Positions 56,583 through 64,000 of a DNA stretch of 64,000 nt are shown here, in pieces. The position numbers were made by a program, and so were the translations under genes. Within the stretch, counting starts at the first letter, position 1. Each line of letters starts with the position of its first letter. The notes under the pieces were generated by a model. It made no database searches. It was not told the DNA's origin and saw nothing but the letters and a program-made list of their open reading frames with translations. Origin of the DNA: Oscillatoriaceae cyanobacterium M7585_C2015_266 (lineage in GTDB: Bacteria > Cyanobacteriota > Cyanobacteriia > Cyanobacteriales > Oscillatoriaceae); contig DVEG01000010.1 in the NCBI GenBank assembly GCA_015295835.1, positions 82,045 to 146,044 on the forward strand. Reading direction: 5' to 3'.

Positions 56583-57128
56583 CTAACGCTTGAGTAAAAT
56601 AGGGCGCACCACAAAATAGCCTCCACCAAAGGCACATAATATAATTAAAATAATCGCCACACTCAGCCAGACACCCCCCATATCTGCAGCCCGTGGTTTT
56701 GGCCCGCGACGGATGCGCGTTTCTTGCTCTTCGCTAAATAGTGGGGCTGAGAAGACGGAATGGGTTGTATCGTTGTCTGGCAATGAGAAAGGATTGTTGG
56801 CATCGAGTTTGGCGCCGGCATGGGAGGGATTGCTGGTTTGAGTGCTTTGGTTGGTTGTTGACTGGGGCGTGAGATTGGGGTTGAAAGGTTGTAGCGAGTT
56901 GAGCACCTGTTGCATCCGATAGGCTGATTGAATTATTTTTTCCAATTCCTGGCGCAATTGTTGATTTTCCCGAAGTAGGTGCTGGTTGTAGGCTTTGGTT
57001 TCTTCAAGTTGGGCTTTGGTGGCTTCTAAGTCTGCTGATACTTCACGATACAGGGAAAGGGGTACAGCTGGAGAGTAGCTGTGGTTTTCGGTTGGCATGG
57101 GGTTGCTAGATGTGGTTGCATTGCGCAT
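56583..57128 (-). CDS. Coiled-coil protein with C-terminal membrane anchor
   Basis: The 181-residue protein has a coiled coil near residues 25-75 (VSADLEATKAQLEETKAYNQ, ENQQLRQELEKII) and a low-complexity Asn/Ser/Thr/Pro linker. A basic stretch (RIRRGPKPRAADMGG) comes before one membrane helix near 152-175 (VWLSVAIILIILCAFGGGYF). It is therefore a tail-anchored protein facing the cytoplasm. I recall similar cyanobacterial proteins of unknown function. An ATG at codon 11 (MPTENHSYSPAVPLSLYREV) may be the true start. Confidence 0.75.
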   Translation of the reverse strand: MRNATTSSNPMPTENHSYSPAVPLSLYREVSADLEATKAQLEETKAYNQHLLRENQQLRQELEKIIQSAYRMQQVLNSLQPFNPNLTPQSTTNQSTQTSNPSHAGAKLDANNPFSLPDNDTTHSVFSAPLFSEEQETRIRRGPKPRAADMGGVWLSVAIILIILCAFGGGYFVVRPILLKR

Positions 57129-57315
57129 ATATGCTTGTGTGTTGTATTATGACTTATCTCAATTTTAGTGAAATTTATGGTATCTGAGTGCTTACCCCTT
57201 ATTTATTAGAACAAGTAAAACTGTTGAAAGTCAAGTAATTTTTCATACAAATACAAATACACTGAAGATTGGCGACACTTCCGTCTAGAAAACTAATCTC
57301 ATTCATTTGTTAAAT

Positions 57316-57735
57316 ATGAGTCAGTCCCCTGTCTCGCCAGAAATGTCACCTGAAGTAAGTACTATGAAGTACGGTGAACGCGCGATCGCTGAGGGAAAGT
57401 TGATTACTTTCCCTAATCCGCGTGTCAATCGGCGTTATAATATTTCTATTACTTTGCCAGAGTTTACTTGTAAGTGCCCTTTTTCTGGTTATCCTGATTT
57501 TGCAACGATTTACATTACCTACATCCCCAATCAATTGGTTGTGGAATTAAAGTCGCTGAAACTGTATATTAACAGTTATCGCGATCGCTATATTTCTCAC
57601 GAAGAATCTGTCAATCAAATTTTGGATGATTTTGTCGCCGCTTGTGACCCTTTTGAAGTTAAGATTAAGGGAGATTTTGCTCCCCGTGGCAATGTTCACA
57701 CTGTCATAGAGGTGAGTCACCAGAAATCCGTATAG
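57316..57735 (+). CDS. queF: 7-cyano-7-deazaguanine reductase (QueF)
   Basis: QueF reduces preQ0 to preQ1 in queuosine synthesis. The 139-residue protein has the catalytic Cys in EFTCKCPFSGYPDFATI near residue 53 and the nitrile-binding Asp in the same block. It also has LVVELKSLKLYINSYRDRYISHEESVNQIL near 75-105, including the QueF motif E(S/L)K(S/A)xK. It is the short unimodular type. An ATG at 57316 is chosen; a TTG three codons earlier is also open. A perfect terminator follows. Confidence 0.95.
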   Translation: MSQSPVSPEMSPEVSTMKYGERAIAEGKLITFPNPRVNRRYNISITLPEFTCKCPFSGYPDFATIYITYIPNQLVVELKSLKLYINSYRDRYISHEESVNQILDDFVAACDPFEVKIKGDFAPRGNVHTVIEVSHQKSV

Positions 57736-57748
57736 TAAATTAATAGGG

Positions 57749-57776
57749 CCCGGTTTTTTGAAAAAACCGGGTTTTT
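57749..57776 (+). terminator. Rho-independent terminator of queF
   Basis: An 11-bp perfect inverted repeat (CCCGGTTTTTT / AAAAAACCGGG) around a single G is followed by five T. It lies 14 bases after the stop codon. It could also serve the convergent ccs1 transcript. Confidence 0.85.
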
Positions 57777-57797
57777 AGATAGATTTTCAAATAGTTG

Positions 57798-59162
57798 TCA
57801 AGATAATTTTGACTGTAGCTTATCTAAAATTGCGATCGCCTCCCGCTCAAAAGCCACTTGTGCCCTATTAGTTTTACCACCCATATAAAGTTGCCCTTCT
57901 TTTTGTAGTGCCCAGATTTGCGAGTGAGAAAAATAACTCATGATTACACCCAACATCAACAAACCAAAGCCGAGGTAAACTATTGGAATCCCCGGATCGG
58001 ATTTTATTTGTAATCCTGTACTACCTACGACTTCAACAATTTTCAATGTCACACCATTAACTTCTGTTGACATGCCGGTGCGTACAGTACTTGTCAGTTT
58101 TCCAAAAGTATCGTAAATTACTAAAGTCCCTTGCAAATCTTTTGCAATCAACGAAACGCCTTCACTTAAATCAGGTTTAGTAGGAATCCAGGTTCCCCAC
58201 AGCCGCCCTTTTCCGCCTGTATTGAGTTCAGCCATAGGGAGTTGGAGAATAGGACTTTTATTAATTTGTACACGAATTGCTGCCAGGGACCAATCCGTCT
58301 GATAAAAAGTTATTCCCCGATAGCGTAGTGGCTCGTTGACATAAATCGTCTTGCGCTTTAGTTCTTTACCATTTTTATCTATTATAGACAAATCCGAGTA
58401 AAACTGATCGATATTTCCCTCCAGCGTGTAGTCAATCCAAAAGCGATTTACGCGCACTGCCCAATCCTTTGTAACCTGTAGTGACGCCCAAGGTCCAGCA
58501 TCAACAATATTTTTTATTTCAAATGTATTGCCGCTGGCAACCATTTCTTGAGCCATAAAACCAGTCATGGCTCCCCATATTGCACCTGCAAGAATAATTA
58601 ATATACTGGCGTGAACTACAATTGGACCAAGACGTCCGATTAAACCCTTGCGAGCATAAATAGTGTCGCCTTCTCGAAAGACTTTATAGTGTCGGTTCTG
58701 CAACAATTCTTGTAAATAATCTATATCGCTTGTAGGCAGTTGAGCGCTGAAAGCTAATTTTTCAAACTGGCGGGGTTGGTTGTAAAATTTCCATTGTCGA
58801 GCAGCTTTTAAAGCGGGAAACTGGCGGGTGAAGGTGCAGGCGGTTAAACTGGAACCGAATAAAATCAGGATTGACAAAAACCACCAAGTCCTGTAAACAT
58901 GGTCTAATCCAAGGACAACGATGACTTTCCAAGTCAAGAAGCCAAATAGAGCGGGATGTTCTGGGTAATTAGCTTGATAAAAAGCAAGAGGTTGACCCTG
59001 CTCGATGACAGTGCCAGAGATGCTGAAAAGAGCGATCGCCAAAAGCAGTAAAATTGCAAGCCGCAAATCTGCTAGCAGTGGCAAAATTTCCTTACGGAAA
59101 AACCGCGTGGGAACTAACCACAAATTCCATAGATAAGATGAAAACGAATTTTGTGCCGTCAT
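57798..59162 (-). CDS. ccs1: Cytochrome c biogenesis protein Ccs1 (ResB)
   Basis: Ccs1 works with CcsA to attach haem to apocytochromes c on the lumen side (system II). The 454-residue protein has three or four membrane helices (near 30-50, 85-105, 180-205 and near the C-terminus). A large soluble ResB domain lies between 210 and 400, with [25 protein letters not shown] sequence and [20 protein letters not shown] conserved block [13 protein letters not shown] is also present. It lies 24 bases downstream of ccdA on the same strand, forming a biogenesis unit. ccsA is not in the window. Confidence 0.93.
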   Translation of the reverse strand: MTAQNSFSSYLWNLWLVPTRFFRKEILPLLADLRLAILLLLAIALFSISGTVIEQGQPLAFYQANYPEHPALFGFLTWKVIVVLGLDHVYRTWWFLSILILFGSSLTACTFTRQFPALKAARQWKFYNQPRQFEKLAFSAQLPTSDIDYLQELLQNRHYKVFREGDTIYARKGLIGRLGPIVVHASILIILAGAIWGAMTGFMAQEMVASGNTFEIKNIVDAGPWASLQVTKDWAVRVNRFWIDYTLEGNIDQFYSDLSIIDKNGKELKRKTIYVNEPLRYRGITFYQTDWSLAAIRVQINKSPILQLPMAELNTGGKGRLWGTWIPTKPDLSEGVSLIAKDLQGTLVIYDTFGKLTSTVRTGMSTEVNGVTLKIVEVVGSTGLQIKSDPGIPIVYLGFGLLMLGVIMSYFSHSQIWALQKEGQLYMGGKTNRAQVAFEREAIAILDKLQSKLS

Positions 59163-59186
59163 TTGTTAAAGGGAATAAGGAAAGGG

Positions 59187-59924
59187 TTAGACTGTAGGAA
59201 TCAGCCGAAATAGTAGAGAAAATACGCCAAATCCAACCAACAGCGCGCCGCTGAAGGGGGTAATCCAACTCCCAAAGCGACGCAACTCCAGTAATTTTTT
59301 AATGCTAGCAGTAAAGGTGCCGGCGAGAATCAGGGGCGCGACATAACCTACGCTGTAGGAAAGTAGCAGGGCGCTGCCTAATATCGGATCTTGTGTAGTA
59401 GAAATCCAAGCCAGGAGGGTTGCCAGTACGGGGGTGCTACAGGGGGAAGCAACTAGCCCAAAGGTAAGTCCCAAAAGATAAGCGCGGAGTCCATTTGGCC
59501 ATTCTTTTGAGATCCACTCTATGCCGCCGAAGGAGGGTAACTGTAGAGGCAAGGCTTCTAGCAGGTTCAACCCCATGATTATGGCAATAATGCTGACGAT
59601 TATTGGTAAGCCGACGCCTACTTGCCCATAAATCGAGCCTGCGAGCGCGGCTAGTATCCCCAATCCAGCAAGGGTTGTCGCCAATCCTAGGGAAAACCAA
59701 GTAGACTGGGCGGCTGCTTGCAGACGGCTTTTAGCTTCATATCCGCCAATATAACCAATGGTTATGGGCAGCATAGATAACATGCACGGCGTTAAGCTGG
59801 TGAGTAAGCCGGCGATAAATAAAACGCCTATGCTTACCCAGGTGATGTGAGTTAGTTGGGTGGTGACGAGACTGTTGGCAAGTTGCTGGAGATGATATAG
59901 TTGAGTTGACAGTTTTTCAATCAT
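59187..59924 (-). CDS. ccdA: Thiol-disulfide transport protein CcdA
   Basis: CcdA carries reducing equivalents across the membrane to keep cytochrome c haem-binding cysteines reduced. The 245-residue protein has six membrane helices in two symmetric halves. The two redox Cys are in LTSLTPCMLSMLPITIGYIGGY near residue 47 and ASPCSTPVLATLLAWIST near 160. Both lie in Pro-Cys or Thr-Pro-Cys contexts, as in the DsbD/CcdA family. It precedes ccs1 by 24 bases, so the pair is probably cotranscribed. Confidence 0.95.
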   Translation of the reverse strand: MIEKLSTQLYHLQQLANSLVTTQLTHITWVSIGVLFIAGLLTSLTPCMLSMLPITIGYIGGYEAKSRLQAAAQSTWFSLGLATTLAGLGILAALAGSIYGQVGVGLPIIVSIIAIIMGLNLLEALPLQLPSFGGIEWISKEWPNGLRAYLLGLTFGLVASPCSTPVLATLLAWISTTQDPILGSALLLSYSVGYVAPLILAGTFTASIKKLLELRRFGSWITPFSGALLVGFGVFSLLFRLIPTV

Positions 59925-60268
59925 TCTGGCTTGTGAAAGTTCCCGCTCTATTAGATTAAATTGTAACGCGATTTTCTTGACAATAAAATAGTGAATATTA
60001 TTCGCTATTTTTTGATAAAAATGCTTTAATTTTTATCTCTATTTTATTTAAAATAAATTAATAATTAAATATTTTTTTTGTAAAAATTATAGATTTTTAA
60101 GAAATTACTTGCCTTGTAAAACCAGTTTTTTATAATAAACTTATAGTATCGGGATTAAAAAACTAGGGGATAGAGAGAAAAGGGGGAGAAGTTTTCTGTG
60201 AGAGGTGAGTTTTTTCAATAAAAACTATTTATACCACAGCGTTACTTGCGCCCCTAGTATGTACGCCC
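59925..60268. other. AT-rich intergenic gap before ccdA
   Basis: No gene is visible. The stretch of about 59960-60140 is extremely AT-rich and probably holds the ccdA promoter region, because ccdA reads away from it on the minus strand. A short plus-strand frame at the right end is only antisense to the Uma2 gene. Confidence 0.5.
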
Positions 60269-61051
60269 TTAACTATCGGGATCGACTCCCAACTGTCGCA
60301 GGCGGAACGCCAGTTTCGCCGCTCGCTGTTCGGCAGCATCGGCACGCTGGCGCTCTTGTTCAGCACGCTGACGCTCTTGTTCGGCGCGCTGACGTTCTAG
60401 TTCTTCTCGTTCTTCTGGCCATAACAAAAGTTGGCCAGCAGCATTCCACCAGCGCAACCAAGCACCGCTGCGGGTAAAACGGGTTCCCTGCCAAACCCCT
60501 AAAAATAGCTCTAATCCGGGTATCCAGTAACGGTTTTCTGGATTGGGAGTCTGGGAGCGATAAAGTCCTGATTCCAAGGCGTAGACTTCTAACTCGGCTG
60601 TCTCGGCTCGGAAGAGGGCGTAAATCGGTACCTGAATCACCCGCTCGTAAAAAAACCATTTACCTATGCGCTGTTGGGATTGCATCGAATATTCGTCATT
60701 GTCGCAAGCAGAAAGAAACTCGATCACAACTAAAGGGACTGGCCCTTCAGTGTGGGGAGTGTAACTGCGGCGGGGATAAGAATGAGGCCAAGCTGGTACG
60801 GGACGTACATACATCCAGTCTGGGGCTTTGCAAATGGTGCGGTTGTTGATGCCTGCACAAAGGGCCAAGTTGGTGGTGATGAGGGCGTCTTGTAAAAGTT
60901 CGGGGGCTGAACTGAGGGCTTCACTGAGGGCAGTGGCTAAGGGATGGTGATCTGTATCTTCCGCGGGAGCGTCTGGGAGGACAAAATCATCGGGCAAAAG
61001 GGGCCAGCTAATCTCTAAGTTAAAAACACGGTTCTGTGTGGTGGCTTGCAT
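60269..61051 (-). CDS. Uma2-family (DUF820) putative endonuclease
   Basis: This 260-residue protein is a second Uma2 member. The catalytic-domain blocks are WMYVRPVPAWPHSY near residue 80, PVPLVVIEFLSACDNDEYS near 105, and KWFFYERVIQVPIYALFRAET. The C-terminal 40 residues are a short tandem repeat (ELERQRAEQ repeated as ERQRAEQ units), then AAEQRAAKLAFRLRQLGVDPD, similar in design to the tail of the first Uma2 protein. It starts at the ATG at 61051; a TTG two codons earlier is open. Function not established. Confidence 0.88.
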   Translation of the reverse strand: MQATTQNRVFNLEISWPLLPDDFVLPDAPAEDTDHHPLATALSEALSSAPELLQDALITTNLALCAGINNRTICKAPDWMYVRPVPAWPHSYPRRSYTPHTEGPVPLVVIEFLSACDNDEYSMQSQQRIGKWFFYERVIQVPIYALFRAETAELEVYALESGLYRSQTPNPENRYWIPGLELFLGVWQGTRFTRSGAWLRWWNAAGQLLLWPEEREELERQRAEQERQRAEQERQRADAAEQRAAKLAFRLRQLGVDPDS

Positions 61052-61218
61052 GGGCAATGGCTTGGCTGCAATTATCCTCTATTCCCAATTTTAAATGTTT
61101 GCAGAAGCGAGCGCAGCATAGGTGACTAAGATCACAGACACTAGGGGGTTTCCGTCAGTAAAAAAACAAAATTCGATCGCCTCCGGCTGAGAAAGCGATC
61201 GCTTACTTTAACCGCAAA

Positions 61219-63531
61219 GTGCCCGATATTTATATCGCCATCGGTTCTCAAACACACACACGGGGCTATATGAAATCAGGGTTCTCGGATGCGACTATCA
61301 ATCTGGTAGAACTAAAAACTTTATTAGAAATTTCTGGGGAGCTGTTTTGCACTTGGGATGAAAACGGGTGCTTACAGCCCCTCAATTCTGCCTGGGAGCA
61401 AGTTCTTGGCTGGAGTTTGGTAGAATTAAGGGCGCGCCCCTGGAAGGAATTCGTGCATCCAGAAGATGTAGCCGCCACTCGCAAGATAGGATGTTGTAGG
61501 GAAAAAGCGATCGCCTTTGAGCAACGCGTCCGTCACAAAAATGGCACCTATAGAATTTTAGTTTGGCGTATTTGTCGCTCGCCGCAAAGAAATACCTGTG
61601 GGGTGGCAAGAGATGTCACAGAGCAACGACAACTGGAAATGCGCTATCGGATGACTTGCGAGTTATCCTCCGATTATGTATTTATGGCCAACATCACCCC
61701 AGATGGCCAAATTCTAGTAGAATGGGTGACCGAAGCTTTCGATCGCATTACTGGCTACACCCTCTCTGAATTAAATAGTCGCGGTGGCTGGAGTAAAATA
61801 ATATACTATAAAGATCTCCCCAAACTCACTCACTGTTTTCAAAAGTTACTCAACAACGAATCAGTAACATCAAAATATCGCATTGTCACCAAACAAGGCG
61901 AACTCCGTTGGGTTTCTGATTCCGTACACCCAGTCTGGGATGAAACCCAACAGCGAGTTGTGGCGGTTTTCGGAGCAACGCGAGATATTACTGAGCAGCA
62001 ACAGGCTTTGGAAGCTTTACACCGCAGTCAAGAACTCTACCGTACCCTCGCTCAAAATTTTCCTGACGGTGCAGTTGTATTATTTGATAAAAATTGCCGT
62101 TATTTAATCGCAGAAGGAAAAGGGCTGGCAGCTGTCGGTTTGAGCCGGGAAATGATGGAAGGCAAAACCAATCGAGAAATATTTCCCAAACAAATATGTA
62201 AAACTCTCGACCCGATTTATCAGGCAGCTCTGGCTGGAGAAACAACTGTCTCTGAAATATTTTATGCAAATCAATATTACTGTATTCAGGCTTTGCCAGT
62301 GAAAAATGACCGAGGCGAAATTTTTGCCGGTATGGTGGTGGCAACTAATATCACTAAACGCAAGCAGGCTGAAGCAGCTGTGCAGACGGCAAATGAACGG
62401 GAACGGTTAATGGCTAGTGTTTGCGATCGCATTCGTGATTCTCTCGATTTAAATAAAATTCTCAATACTACTGTTGCCCAAGTACGAAACTTCCTGCACG
62501 TTGATAGAGTGCTGATTTATCGCTTTCAAGAAAATTGGAACGGCACTGTGGCAGTGGAATCTGTCAGCAAGCATACTTTCTCCTTGCTGGGTACTAATCT
62601 GACAGTTTCTGATTTGGCTAAAAACTGTATTCCTTATTACCAACACGGTCGTATTTTCGCCGTCGAAGATATCTATACTGCTAATCTAGCTAAACATCAC
62701 CTGGAGTTCTTAGAGCAATTACAGGTGAGGAGCTTGCTGGTAGTCCCTATCTTGAAAAAAAATATAGAAGGTGTATGGAATGATGAATCACTAGATAACC
62801 ATTCCTCACACAAAAGAATAAGCGAGGTTCTGTTGGAAAAAACACCTCTACCACCAGCCCCCCAATCTCAATTATGGGGACTGTTGGTTGCCCATCATAG
62901 CAACACCCCTCGAAAATGGCAATCCCTAGAAATTGATTTATTAAAGGAATTAGCAAGTCAACTGGCGATCGCTATCCAACAAGCTGAACTTTATCAGCAA
63001 CTGGCAATGGCTAATCGAGAACTACAGCGCCTTGCTGCCTGCGATTACCTCACTCAAGTCGCAAACCGTCGTCGCTTTGACGAATACCTAGAGCAGGAGT
63101 GGCATCGTCAGGCACGAGAACGAAAACCAATCTCTCTACTCTTATGCGATATTGACTTTTTTAAATTTTATAACGATACTTACGGACACTTAAAAGGCGA
63201 CGAGTGCCTGCAACAAGTCGCAGCAGCAATTTCCCGCTCAGTTAAGCGCCCGGCTAATTTGGTTGCTCGTTACGGCGGGGAAGAATTTGCTGTTATCCTC
63301 CCTAATACCAATTCCCAAGAAGCTTTGTGTGTCGCACAAGCAATTCAGCTTGCTGTTAAAGCGCTGAAAATTCCTCATGCCGGCTCTTCTGTCAGCGATT
63401 TCGTCAGCCTCAGTATCGGTATCGCTACCCAGGAACCTACTCCCAATAGTAACGCTTCTCAGCTTATTGCCGCCGCAGATGAAGCCCTCTACCGAGCTAA
63501 GGCTAACGGTCGCGATCGCCTGTCTCTTTAG
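61219..63531 (+). CDS. PAS-PAS-PAS-GAF diguanylate cyclase
   Basis: A 770-residue signalling protein that probably makes cyclic di-GMP. It has three PAS domains with PAC tails at about residues 30-135, 145-270 and 275-390 (for example LNSAWEQVLGWSLVEL, FDRITGYTLSELNSRGGWSK), then a GAF domain near 400-590. The C-terminal GGDEF domain near 605-770 carries the active site RYGGEEFAVILPNT and DIDFFKFYNDTYGHLKGDECL. The inhibitory RxxD site is not seen in front of GGEEF. The GAF domain resembles those of phytochrome-like sensors but has HHLEFLEQLQVR where a bilin-binding Cys would sit, so it is not expected to bind bilin covalently. No EAL domain. GTG start; an ATG 17 codons later is an alternative. 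Confidence 0.93.
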   Translation: MPDIYIAIGSQTHTRGYMKSGFSDATINLVELKTLLEISGELFCTWDENGCLQPLNSAWEQVLGWSLVELRARPWKEFVHPEDVAATRKIGCCREKAIAFEQRVRHKNGTYRILVWRICRSPQRNTCGVARDVTEQRQLEMRYRMTCELSSDYVFMANITPDGQILVEWVTEAFDRITGYTLSELNSRGGWSKIIYYKDLPKLTHCFQKLLNNESVTSKYRIVTKQGELRWVSDSVHPVWDETQQRVVAVFGATRDITEQQQALEALHRSQELYRTLAQNFPDGAVVLFDKNCRYLIAEGKGLAAVGLSREMMEGKTNREIFPKQICKTLDPIYQAALAGETTVSEIFYANQYYCIQALPVKNDRGEIFAGMVVATNITKRKQAEAAVQTANERERLMASVCDRIRDSLDLNKILNTTVAQVRNFLHVDRVLIYRFQENWNGTVAVESVSKHTFSLLGTNLTVSDLAKNCIPYYQHGRIFAVEDIYTANLAKHHLEFLEQLQVRSLLVVPILKKNIEGVWNDESLDNHSSHKRISEVLLEKTPLPPAPQSQLWGLLVAHHSNTPRKWQSLEIDLLKELASQLAIAIQQAELYQQLAMANRELQRLAACDYLTQVANRRRFDEYLEQEWHRQARERKPISLLLCDIDFFKFYNDTYGHLKGDECLQQVAAAISRSVKRPANLVARYGGEEFAVILPNTNSQEALCVAQAIQLAVKALKIPHAGSSVSDFVSLSIGIATQEPTPNSNASQLIAAADEALYRAKANGRDRLSL

Positions 63532-63824
63532 TCCCCCCTATTTTTGTTTTATTATTGCAATTTTATTTCCCCGGCTTCTTTGTCTTTATCCCCCAATAAT
63601 ATGCTGCTCGCTTTCTGTATCCGTACTATTAATTCTTGCAGAATAAAAATATACTCCTATACTCCCTTCCCAAGTTATAATTAGGCGCAACTAAATTGTT
63701 GAATAAAATCTACATCGATTGCCAGTATGAGCTGCACGCAACTATTGGATTAACTACAAACAGTGATAGGGAAACCTCCCTCACCTAATACTCGCTCATC
63801 CTTTATGTCAGGGGTAATAATGAA

Positions 63825-64000
63825 ATGCTAACTATCTACGACATTCTGCAGGAGTTAAAAGAAACTGCCCAATCTAAACGGGATTTAGGCGAGCGCTTTG
63901 AAAAATTAATGCAAGCCTATCTCCGCCACGACCTCTATTATAAAGATTTATTTAGCGATGTTTGGCTATGGAAAGAATATCCCAATAAAAACAACACCCC
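63825..64000 (+). CDS. Restriction-type endonuclease/helicase N-terminus, truncated by window end
   Basis: The first 58 codons read MLTIYDILQELKETAQSKRD, continue with LGERFEKLMQAYLRHDLYYK and then DLFSDVWLWKEYPNK. This matches the N-terminus of large type ISP/DEAD-box restriction-modification proteins, where an Mrr-like nuclease domain starts (RFExLxxxYLxxDxxYxxxFSDVWLWxEWP). AGGGG lies upstream of the ATG. The rest of the gene is outside the window, so identity of the later domains (helicase, methylase) cannot be checked. A tiny overlapping ATG five bases earlier is in another frame and ends at once. Confidence 0.7.
   Translation, partial: MLTIYDILQELKETAQSKRDLGERFEKLMQAYLRHDLYYKDLFSDVWLWKEYPNKNNT

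Noticed and set aside
60205..60477. Plus-strand frame with His/Ala/Val repeats
   Set aside because: It is the complement of the short repeats in the Uma2 gene.
1..64000. CRISPR arrays, transposases, prophage genes
   Set aside because: I looked for regular direct repeats, terminal inverted repeats and typical proteins and saw none.

Overview
This window is a chromosomal segment of a cyanobacterium, most likely a filamentous one without heterocysts (Oscillatoriales-like; the lineage is an inference). The evidence is as follows. The octamer GCGATCGC (HIP1) recurs about every 1.4 kb. The gene set is typically cyanobacterial: aldehyde deformylating oxygenase, bifunctional FBPase/SBPase (glpX), phylloquinone (men) genes, NarM, an SLH-type iron-uptake porin, the Ccs1/CcdA cytochrome c system, a ClpS2-type adaptor, a HetZ-like regulator and two Uma2/DUF820 proteins. 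Gene density is high, coding switches strand often, and I saw no insertion sequence, prophage or CRISPR array.

Layout. 1-4.0 kb: the 3'-truncated alkane-forming ado gene, a peptidoglycan-binding protein, small unknowns, a conserved cyanobacterial protein and a DUF4112 membrane protein, all on the minus strand. 4.2-6.7 kb: a plus-strand run of rubredoxin, RmlD-like SDR and HI0933-type flavoprotein. 6.7-10.3 kb: a minus-strand block with a HEAT-repeat protein, GNAT acetyltransferase, argF and dus. 10.5-16.2 kb: glpX, hemA and a giant UPF0182 membrane protein. 16.3-24.2 kb: tldD, a degraded FAD-oxidoreductase remnant, two large unknown proteins, a DegT aminotransferase, a TauE-type exporter and a UPF0104-type membrane protein. 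24.2-28.3 kb: a subtilase with a premature stop, larC and yciO. 28.3-38.3 kb: a hairpin-rich leader and HetZ-like gene, PHP phosphoesterase, CHRD/RTX protein, narM, Ser/Thr kinase, DUF2103, clpS, tRNA-Pro(GGG), glutathione peroxidase and a Uma2 protein.

38.3-50.8 kb: an ABC1/UbiB kinase, manC and an LCP protein are followed by the phylloquinone cluster. MenI-type thioesterase, menE, menC, menA, menF and menD lie together but on alternating strands, and menB is absent from the window. 50.8-64 kb: an SLH porin, a 1288-residue secreted GH2-like protein with a divergent catalytic site, queF, the ccdA-ccs1 pair, a second Uma2 protein, a PAS/GAF/GGDEF diguanylate cyclase and the start of a restriction-type gene cut by the window end.

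Most of this is ordinary housekeeping DNA and I found no convincing new multi-gene system. The points most worth a second look are a second octamer, GCGAGCGC, nearly as frequent as HIP1; the oxidoreductase remnant before tldD; the interrupted subtilase; the GH2-like protein that seems to lack its acid/base glutamate; and the structured leader upstream of the HetZ-like gene.
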